Shown here one piece after another: positions 1-4,271 of a stretch of 5,906 nt of DNA (positions are counted from its first letter, which is position 1; every line of letters begins with the position of its first letter). Made by a program: the position numbers and the translations under genes. Location of the stretch: NCBI GenBank assembly GCA_016929355.1, contig JAFGJA010000200.1, forward strand, positions 1 through 5,906, given 5' to 3'. The notes under the pieces were generated by a model. The model did not search any database, was not told where the DNA came from, and was given only the letters and a program-made list of their open reading frames with translations. The stretch is from Anaerolineae bacterium (GTDB lineage: Bacteria > Chloroflexota > Anaerolineae > Aggregatilineales > Aggregatilineaceae).

Positions 1-276
1 CCGGAAATCATCCTCATGGACGAACCGTGTTCCGCGCTGGACCCCATCGCCACGCTGCGCATTGAAGACCTGATGCGCGAATTGCAGCAAGCCTATACCA
101 TCGTCATCGTGACGCACAATATGCAACAGGCCGCGCGTGTGTCGGACTATTGCGCGTTTATGCTCTCCGGTGATGATCGCGCGGGCGAACTGATCGAGTA
201 TGATCGCACCGAGAAAATCTTCACGCGCCCCGGCGATTCCCGCACCGAGGATTACATCAACGGGCGGTTTGGTTAG
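1..276 (+). CDS. pstB: Phosphate ABC transporter ATP-binding protein PstB, C-terminal part (5' truncated by window edge)
   Basis: This is the last 91 residues of the cytoplasmic ATPase that powers high-affinity phosphate import with the PstCA permease and the PstS binding protein. The frame is open from base 1 and ends at TAG 274-276. The ATG at 16 lies inside the Walker B motif and is not the start. Visible motifs are Walker B (IILMDEP, fragment residues 3-9), the D-loop SALD (11-14), the H-loop histidine in VTHN (37-40), and the PstB-typical MQQAARVSDYCAFM block (41-54), which separates PstB from most other ABC ATPases. The ending EDYINGRFG also fits PstB. Walker A and the signature motif lie upstream, outside the window. 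No phoU follows; the next gene is unrelated and has its own probable promoter, so pstB may end its operon. I see no clear intrinsic terminator. Confidence 0.95.
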   Translation, partial: PEIILMDEPCSALDPIATLRIEDLMRELQQAYTIVIVTHNMQQAARVSDYCAFMLSGDDRAGELIEYDRTEKIFTRPGDSRTEDYINGRFG

Positions 277-282
277 AATCGG

Positions 283-427
283 CCTCACCCCCTAAATCCC
301 CCTCTCCGGCTTAGCGCTGATAGGGCGACCCACCGGGATCGCCCCTACAATGTCCCTGTAAACAAACCCGACTCGGTAAAACTGTCCTCCCCCTCTCCGT
401 GTTTGGAGAGGGGGCTGGGGGGTGAGG
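283..427. repeat. Long imperfect inverted repeat (arms 283-307 and 405-427) enclosing other palindromes
   Basis: The left arm begins CCTCACCCCC and ends CCCCCTCTCC. The right arm begins GGAGAGGGGG and ends GGGGGTGAGG. The ends are perfect complements and only 3-5 central bases differ. This resembles a palindromic intergenic repeat that I recognise as common in Chloroflexota and Cyanobacteria genomes. Between the arms are a smaller palindrome (321-347) and a strong hairpin (389-414), so the region looks like several repeat units stacked or inserted into each other. No open reading frame of note lies here. Function is unknown; mRNA 3'-end protection or transcription attenuation after pstB is possible. 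Confidence 0.75.
321..347. repeat. Short palindromic repeat, TAGGGCGA...TCGCCCCTA type
   Basis: TAGGGCGA at 321-328 faces TCGCCCCTA at 339-347, with one extra G/C pair on the right side. The intervening CCC...GGG bases allow further partial pairing. The TAGGGGC/GCCCCTA ends are shared with the element at 5480-5549 in this window, so the two probably belong to one dispersed repeat family. Confidence 0.6.
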
Positions 428-441
428 TAAAGTCGGTTTGT
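362..441. repeat. Flanking inverted repeat (362-373 / 431-441) around a perfect 10-bp hairpin (389-414)
   Basis: ACAAACCCGACT (362-373) is the reverse complement of AGTCGGTTTGT (431-441) apart from one extra C. Inside lies a perfect 10-bp stem, CCCCCTCTCC (389-398) with GGAGAGGGGG (405-414), closed by the loop GTGTTT. The stem is very stable but no T-run follows it on the plus strand, so I do not call it an intrinsic terminator. The right flank overlaps the region where a -35 element for the downstream gene would lie, so the structure could influence that promoter. Confidence 0.65.
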
Positions 442-465
442 GCGCTATAATGGAACCATTATATT
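438..465 (+). promoter_or_regulatory. Candidate promoter region for the DUF6062 gene
   Basis: A perfect TATAAT lies at 446-451, giving an expected transcription start near 458 and a leader of about 30 bases before the ATG at 489. No convincing -35 element sits 17 bases upstream. A second option is TTGTGC (438-443) with TATATT (460-465) at 16-base spacing. The Shine-Dalgarno before the ATG is weak (CGGA at about 9 bases). The call rests on motif matching only. Confidence 0.4.
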
Positions 466-488
466 TCGCTCACTAACCGGACAACGCT

Positions 489-1163
489 ATGAAACTCTCC
501 TCGCTGGCCCACAAACTACACGGCGCATTTGCCGAACCCGGCTGTCCCGTCTGCCGCCTGACCGCCGATAGTGTGCATCATTACCTCGGCAGCCTGATCT
601 ACGAATACGTGAACAAAGTCCCCACCCATATGGCGATCCGGGCGGCGCGCGGTTTCTGCACCAATCATGCGTGGCACGCGCTCGAACAGATCACGCCGAG
701 TCATCTCGGCATTGCGATTCTGTATGAGGGCTTAGTCCGTAACATGCTCAAGGATATGGGCGAGATCACGCCGAATAGCGGGCGGCGACAGGTCAATCAG
801 GCGGCAAAAGCGCTCAAGTCCCAGGCGGAATGTCCGGCCTGTACGCATCGCGCCACCGTTGAGGATCAACTACTGCGCAACCTGCTGGAGCACATCGATC
901 AGCCCGAATTTGCTGAGGCTTACGAGCAATCGGCGGGGGTATGTCTGCATCACCTGCGCATGGGGCTTGATCAATCCGGTTACAACGCGGAAAAAGCGCA
1001 ATTGGTCGCCCTTCAGCAAACGATCTGGGGCAAACTCCAGCACCATCTGGCCGAATATATCCGCTTGAGTGATGAGCGTTACGCCGAGGAAGATATGGGC
1101 GAACCGGGTACGAGTCCGCGCCGCGCGATTGAGCAAATGGCGGGGAAGAAGAATTTGTGGTGA
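489..1163 (+). CDS. DUF6062-like protein with duplicated CxxC...CxxH cysteine/histidine motifs
   Basis: This is a 224-residue soluble protein with no signal peptide or membrane segment; its function is unknown. It carries two copies of a metal-site-like pattern. The first is C19-P-V-C22 followed by C57-T-N-H60. The second is C115-P-A-C118 followed by C152-L-H-H155. CxxC to CxxH spacing is nearly the same in both halves (35 and 34 residues), which suggests an internal duplication and binding of two metal ions, probably zinc, by inference. The helical C-terminus (about 165-224) is charged and ends in an R-R-A-I-E-Q-M-A-G-K pattern that I associate with DUF6062 proteins. The start is supported by the conserved early CPxC motif and by a promoter-like TATAAT upstream. 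It lies between pstB (same strand, 212 bases upstream) and a convergent radical SAM gene, so it is probably a single-gene transcript. A redox rather than zinc role for the cysteines cannot be excluded. Confidence 0.85.
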   Translation: MKLSSLAHKLHGAFAEPGCPVCRLTADSVHHYLGSLIYEYVNKVPTHMAIRAARGFCTNHAWHALEQITPSHLGIAILYEGLVRNMLKDMGEITPNSGRRQVNQAAKALKSQAECPACTHRATVEDQLLRNLLEHIDQPEFAEAYEQSAGVCLHHLRMGLDQSGYNAEKAQLVALQQTIWGKLQHHLAEYIRLSDERYAEEDMGEPGTSPRRAIEQMAGKKNLW

Positions 1164-1176
1164 GCCGTTGTGCGTG

Positions 1177-1233
1177 ATGAGTTCGGAGTTATGAGGCGAC
1201 ATAGCGCTCTTTCTCTCCAAACTCAAAACTCAT
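1177..1233. repeat. Imperfect inverted repeat between convergent genes, possible bidirectional transcription end
   Basis: The left arm 1177-1195 (ATGAGTTCGGAGTTATGAG) pairs with 1215-1233, matching at 15 of 19 positions, with a 19-base loop that contains AGCGCT. The repeat lies in the 85-base gap between two convergent genes (stops at 1163 and 1249), where a shared terminator would be expected. There is no clean T-run next to either side of the stem, so an intrinsic terminator is only possible, not shown. The ATGAGTT repetition looks like a decayed simple intergenic repeat. Confidence 0.45.
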
Positions 1234-1248
1234 GACTCACCATCTACC

Positions 1249-2187
1249 TTACACCATCCTGAACCGCCAACCCCGACGCTGATCCAGCCGCAGTCCGGCC
1301 CGCAGCGCGATAAATTTGGCGTTATCCACTTCGGTGGGCGTGACGGAGCGATTCAACGGGGCTATATCCCGTTCGCGGACGCGCCACGCCGGGTGATACT
1401 GCCCCATCACGTTAATGTACGTCTGCGGGGAAATCTCCTCCGCCAGAAAACGCACAATCGCGGCGGTCCCCGCGATATTTTCTGGCAGTACCAGATGCCG
1501 CACCAGCAAGCCGCGCAGCGCAATCCCGTTGCCATCCAACTGCAAATCGCCCACCTGACGGTGCATCTCGCGCACCGCCGCCTGATTATGCGCCGGGTAA
1601 TCGCGCACCTTTGAATAGGCTTGGCCGAAATCGGGATCGGCGTATTTCATATCGGGCATGTAAATGTCGATGATGCCATCCAGCAGACGCAAACCCGCCA
1701 GCGAATCATACCCCCCGGTATTGTAGACCAGGGGAATAGTCAGGCCCGCTTTGGCCGCGCGATAGACGGCGGCGACGATCTGCGGGATCACATGGCTGGG
1801 CGAGACAAAGTTGATGTTGTGGCAACCGAGCGCCTGCAATTGCAGCATCAACCCGGCGATCTGTTCCACGCTGACCGGCTCGCCTTCCCCCTCCTGGCTG
1901 ATCTCATAGTTCTGGCAGAATTGGCAGCGCAGATTGCACAGCGCAAAAAAGATCGTGCCGGAGCCGCGAAAGCCGCGCAACGGGTCTTCCTCGCCATGAT
2001 GCGGAAACGCGCTGCTGACGATGGCCTCCGTGCCCGTTTTGCAGAAGCCGACTTGCTTCGTGCGATCCACATGGCACGCCCACGCGCAGAGATCGCAGTC
2101 TTTGAGCGCGGCTTGCGCCTGTTTGACGCGATCCGGGAAGCCACCGCTTGCTAATAAGGTCCGGTAGGCGGGTACAAAGTCAATCAT
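1249..2187 (-). CDS. Radical SAM protein, PflX-like (COG1313)
   Basis: This is a 312-residue cytoplasmic iron-sulfur enzyme of the radical SAM superfamily. Annotated relatives are called 'pyruvate formate-lyase activating enzyme-like' or PflX, but their substrate is not known and no formate-lyase is present here. The radical SAM cluster motif C84-N-L-R-C88-Q-F-C91 (CX3CX2C) lies in the family block GSGTIFFALCNLRCQFCQNY. An N-terminal cysteine set (C31, C34, C38, C49) replaces the family's usual CxLCPRxCGVNR...GxC and may hold a second cluster. Later family blocks are INFVSPSH (125-132), VYNTGGYD (154-161), IYMPDMKYAD (175-184) and RHLVLPE (230-236). Start choice: the frame opens at ATG 2220, but that codon has no ribosome binding site and overlaps a TACAAT box. 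The ATG at 2187 has GGAAAGG 9 bases upstream, so I prefer it. It converges on the DUF6062 gene and follows degV on the same strand after an 86-base gap. Confidence 0.9.
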   Translation of the reverse strand: MIDFVPAYRTLLASGGFPDRVKQAQAALKDCDLCAWACHVDRTKQVGFCKTGTEAIVSSAFPHHGEEDPLRGFRGSGTIFFALCNLRCQFCQNYEISQEGEGEPVSVEQIAGLMLQLQALGCHNINFVSPSHVIPQIVAAVYRAAKAGLTIPLVYNTGGYDSLAGLRLLDGIIDIYMPDMKYADPDFGQAYSKVRDYPAHNQAAVREMHRQVGDLQLDGNGIALRGLLVRHLVLPENIAGTAAIVRFLAEEISPQTYINVMGQYHPAWRVRERDIAPLNRSVTPTEVDNAKFIALRAGLRLDQRRGWRFRMV

Positions 2188-2204
2188 GGGCAGCGCCCTT
2201 TCCA

Positions 2205-2230
2205 CTGTGCTTAGAAGCATTGTAGCACAG
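2205..2230 (-). promoter_or_regulatory. Candidate extended -10 promoter inside a 7-bp inverted repeat, upstream of the radical SAM gene
   Basis: Read on the minus strand, TGCTACAAT (2227 down to 2219) matches an extended -10 element, with no good -35. It is bracketed by the perfect inverted repeat CTGTGCT (2205-2211) / AGCACAG (2224-2230) with a 12-base spacer. A repressor or activator bound to this palindrome would cover the promoter. Transcription from this box would start near 2212, downstream of the ATG at 2220, which independently favours the start at 2187. Confidence 0.4.
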
Positions 2231-2273
2231 GTTGGGACACTGCCGCGCTCAATTCACAGCATAAAACTAAAAC

Positions 2274-3164
2274 CTACACCGGCCAATCCCCCGCACCCCA
2301 ACCGATACCGAGCGCGCCCGGCCCAACATGCACGCCCAGGACTGCCGCCGTAGGCATCAGGTCGATGTACACGCAATCAAACGTTTCCTTAAGCTGGCCG
2401 ATCAACTGCTGCGCCAGCGAGGGATCATCGCCATACACAACAATCGCACGGAGTTTGTTACCCGCGCCCACCTCACTGACGATCTGCTTGACGAACGACT
2501 CGCCCGCCTTCGCCAGACTGCGCGCCCGCCCTGCCGAAATATACGTCCCGGCCTTATCGCCCGTTTTCGCCACCGTCACCAGCGGCTTGATCCGCAGCGC
2601 TTGCCCCACCTGATACGTCACCGAGCCAATCCGCCCGCCGCGATAGAGATATGAAAGGTCTTCGACGCTGAACAACATCCCGCCGTGTTCGTGATCGCGT
2701 TTCAGCAAGGGGATAATGCGCGCCGCCGTATACCCGGCCTGCGCCGCCCGCGCCGCCGTGAGCACCTGAATTCCCAACGCGCCGGTGAGCGTCCCGGTAT
2801 CGTGGACCGTAATGTCCAGATCAGGCAGTTCCTGCGCGGCGGCCCGCGCCACGTTGACTGTCCCGCTCAAGCCCTCACTGAGATGAACAGACAGAATCGG
2901 TGATCCGTCCGCGCCGACCTTGCGGTACACTTCCATAAATTCGGCGACAGTGGGCTGCGACGTTGAGGGATGAACATCACCTTTGCCCAACCGGGCGTAA
3001 AATTCTTCCGGGGTCATATTGACGCCGCTCTCGTAGACTTCATCGCCAAATATAATACGAAGCGGCAAAAAATGTATCGGGTATTTTTCGAGCATCGCCG
3101 GTGGAATATCACACGCGGCATCGGTCACAATAACCGGGGGACGATTGTCAGTAGTTGAAGACAC
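2274..3164 (-). CDS. DegV family protein (fatty-acid binding)
   Basis: This is a 296-residue protein of the DegV/FakB family, cytoplasmic proteins that bind a fatty acid between two domains. Some members (FakB) present it to the kinase FakA for acyl-phosphate formation; no fakA is visible here. Family signatures in order are VIVTDAACDIPP (11-22), HPSTSQPTVAEF (about 55-66, with the TSQP lipid-headgroup loop), LSVHLSEGLSGT, HDTGTLTGALG, EDLSYLYRGGRIG (equivalent of the usual LxYLxKGGRI), RIKPLVTV and the C-terminal VHVGPGALGIGW. Length agrees with the family norm of about 280-290. Start choice: an in-frame ATG at 3200 would add 12 hydrophobic residues that do not match the family. A perfect AAGGAG (3176-3171) stands 6 bases before GTG 3164, just ahead of the conserved TDAACD, so GTG is preferred. 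A probable promoter lies at 3229-3237. Read-through from the STAS gene upstream is possible because no terminator is seen between them. Confidence 0.93.
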   Translation of the reverse strand: MSSTTDNRPPVIVTDAACDIPPAMLEKYPIHFLPLRIIFGDEVYESGVNMTPEEFYARLGKGDVHPSTSQPTVAEFMEVYRKVGADGSPILSVHLSEGLSGTVNVARAAAQELPDLDITVHDTGTLTGALGIQVLTAARAAQAGYTAARIIPLLKRDHEHGGMLFSVEDLSYLYRGGRIGSVTYQVGQALRIKPLVTVAKTGDKAGTYISAGRARSLAKAGESFVKQIVSEVGAGNKLRAIVVYGDDPSLAQQLIGQLKETFDCVYIDLMPTAAVLGVHVGPGALGIGWGAGDWPV

Positions 3165-3170
3165 AGCAGG

Positions 3171-3176
3171 CTCCTT
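3171..3176 (-). promoter_or_regulatory. Shine-Dalgarno AAGGAG that fixes the degV start at GTG 3164
   Basis: The perfect AAGGAG on the minus strand is followed by 6 bases (CCTGCT) and then GTG. This is ideal geometry, whereas the upstream ATG at 3200 has no comparable site. The motif lies inside the longer reading frame, which is why a longest-frame call would misplace the start. Confidence 0.8.
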
Positions 3177-3228
3177 AAACGTGAATACAAAAAGGCCCAT
3201 TCAGCCGTAATGTCAAGGTTAACGTGCG

Positions 3229-3237
3229 ATTATAGCA
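3229..3237 (-). promoter_or_regulatory. Candidate extended -10 promoter for the degV-family gene
   Basis: TGCTATAAT on the minus strand is a perfect extended -10 element. The sequence 17 bases upstream (GCTAAT, 3257-3252) is a poor -35, as is usual for extended -10 promoters. Predicted transcription starts near 3222 and leaves a leader of about 58 bases before GTG 3164. The box lies in the gap after the STAS stop codon, so the degV-family gene can be expressed separately from the signalling operon. Confidence 0.5.
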
Positions 3238-3268
3238 TATTTTGTCGAACGATTAGCCATTATGCGCG

Positions 3269-3616
3269 TTAGTCGCTGCCATGCTGTTCGAGCATTTCGG
3301 TTTCATTCGCCACCAGCGTAATCCGCTCCGTCAACCCGACCATACTAAACAATTTGCGATAGTGCGAAGACAACCCATAGGTATAGACCGTGCGCCCCGC
3401 CTGCACCGCATCCTCCACCAGACTGATCACCAGCCCGATCCCGGCGCTGTTTAGATAATCGCTCGCTTCAAAATTCAAACCGATAACGTCTACTTTCGCG
3501 CGCGCCAGTTCATTGTAGGCGTTGTACGCAGTTTCGCGCGTCTGCGCCGTGACATCACGCGGAAAGTCCATAAAGCCTATTTTTCCCTGCATACGATGAT
3601 CGACTTCTTTGCTCAT
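3269..3616 (-). CDS. STAS-domain anti-anti-sigma factor (SpoIIAA/RsbV-like)
   Basis: This is a 115-residue single-domain STAS protein. In partner-switching systems the unphosphorylated form binds the kinase/anti-sigma factor and frees its partner; phosphorylation of one serine abolishes this. The hallmark loop reads D53-Y-L-N-S57-A-G-I-G-L-V, matching the family's [FY]-[MI]-D-S-S/T-G-[LI]-G. S57 is therefore the likely phosphosite, while the usual aspartate is N56. The C-terminal GLSSHYRKLFSMVGLTERITLV block (81-102) matches the family's helix pattern. Start choice: an ATG at 3655 is in frame but would overlap the kinase gene by 32 bases. ATG 3616 has GAGGGA (3625-3620) directly upstream, on top of the kinase TGA, leaving a 7-base gap, so translation is probably coupled to the kinase. 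The obvious partners are the HATPase kinase just upstream and the PP2C phosphatase at the window edge. Confidence 0.92.
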   Translation of the reverse strand: MSKEVDHRMQGKIGFMDFPRDVTAQTRETAYNAYNELARAKVDVIGLNFEASDYLNSAGIGLVISLVEDAVQAGRTVYTYGLSSHYRKLFSMVGLTERITLVANETEMLEQHGSD

Positions 3617-3623
3617 CCGTCCC

Positions 3624-4268
3624 TCAATTCTCTGATGACGGTTTAGGTTCGTCATCGGTCTTGGTCGCCATCACTGCGCTCGATTTTTGTTCCTGCGGCG
3701 CAATGGCACTTGGCTTTTTCTCAACAGCTTGCACGGCACTCGGTTTTTTCTCAGCCGGTTGAATCGCGCTTGGTTTCGGATCAACCGGCGTGATCGACTT
3801 TGGTTCTTGCTGTGGTTGTTCGGTAGGCGTGATATGGATAATCATCCGCACCTCGTTCCCCCCATCGGGCAGGCGCTTAATCGCCATCTCATCAACCAGA
3901 TTTTTGATGAAAAACATCCCCCACCCGCGCATTGATCCACTGGTTCCCGGCGCGGGCAGCGTTTCGGGGATAACCTGCACCCCCACATCAGCAACCCGTA
4001 CTTCGAGTTTATCCGCCGTAATCAACATCGCCACCGTGACATTAATCCCGCTTGTCAGGTTATTCCCATGCTCAATCGCATTCATGCAGGCTTCCGCGAC
4101 GGCGGTTTTTAAATCTTCGATCCGGTCAGCCGGCAGGTCGATCTGCTCGGCTAACGCGGCGACGGCCCCGCGCGCGATCTTCTCATAGCCCAGGATGCTC
4201 GGCAAATAGAGTTCCGTTTTAATGACGTTTTCCTCGGATTGGATTGGTTCTACGTTGTTAGTCGCCAT
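3624..4268 (-). CDS. RsbW/SpoIIAB-like HATPase serine kinase (anti-sigma factor type) with repetitive C-terminal tail
   Basis: This is a 214-residue cytoplasmic GHKL-fold kinase. It is expected to use ATP to phosphorylate the STAS protein encoded next to it, and to hold a sigma factor or other output protein when the STAS protein is phosphorylated. The N box is A-V-A-E59-A-C-M-N63-A-I-E-H67-G. The G1 box is D94-V-G96-V-Q98, lacking the second glycine of the usual DxGxG. The G2 box is M-R114-G-W-G117-M-F-F-I-K-N-L. The kinase domain ends near residue 147, about the normal family length. The remaining ~65 residues form a Pro/Ala/Lys/Ser-rich tail of 10-residue repeats (about 151-200, core K-P-S-A-[IV]) with an acidic end, probably disordered. 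Its ATG follows the lipoprotein TAA by 3 bases and its Shine-Dalgarno AAGGA (4279-4275) overlaps that gene's end, so the genes are coupled. A sigma factor target is not visible in the window. Confidence 0.92.
   Translation of the reverse strand: MATNNVEPIQSEENVIKTELYLPSILGYEKIARGAVAALAEQIDLPADRIEDLKTAVAEACMNAIEHGNNLTSGINVTVAMLITADKLEVRVADVGVQVIPETLPAPGTSGSMRGWGMFFIKNLVDEMAIKRLPDGGNEVRMIIHITPTEQPQQEPKSITPVDPKPSAIQPAEKKPSAVQAVEKKPSAIAPQEQKSSAVMATKTDDEPKPSSEN
3671..3820. repeat. 30-bp imperfect tandem repeat, five units, within the kinase gene
   Basis: Units start at 3671, 3701, 3731, 3761 and 3791. Each shares a core like GGCACTTGGCTTTTTCTC. Units 2 and 3 agree at 22 of 30 positions; the outer units have diverged more. 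The period is a multiple of three, so unit gain or loss keeps the reading frame. Translated on the minus strand they give the 10-residue repeats PVDPKPSAIQ, PAEKKPSAVQ, AVEKKPSAIA, PQEQKSSAVM and the weaker QPQQEPKSIT. Confidence 0.85.
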
Positions 4269-4271
4269 AGA

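Noticed and set aside
389..414. Perfect 10-bp hairpin as an intrinsic terminator of pstB
   Set aside because: On the plus strand the stem is followed by CTGGGGGG rather than a T-run, so a classic intrinsic terminator is not supported.
277..1163. The gene after pstB as phoU
   Set aside because: The product has the duplicated CPxC/CxxH pattern and none of the helical-repeat metal motifs of PhoU.
870..1226. 118-codon minus-strand open frame across the DUF6062 gene
   Set aside because: It is antisense to the conserved C115/C118 and C152/H155 motifs and has no recognisable domain.
1621..2154. 177-codon plus-strand open frame, and a 98-codon minus frame at 1848-2144
   Set aside because: Both lie inside the radical SAM gene in other frames. 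Their translations are rich in Arg/Ala or Gln/Arg without family motifs, while the radical SAM frame has all its signatures.
2205..2230. LexA (SOS) box
   Set aside because: The CTGT...ACAG ends resemble one, but the half-site spacing is too long for the CTG-N10-CAG form and it does not match the CGAAC-type box.
3671..3820. 30-bp spaced repeats as a CRISPR array
   Set aside because: The units are directly adjacent with no spacers, are degenerate, and are in frame within the kinase gene as 10-residue protein repeats.
3790..4188. 132-codon plus-strand open frame opposite the kinase gene
   Set aside because: It is antisense to the conserved N, G1 and G2 boxes, has no ribosome binding site of note, and its product resembles no family I recognise.
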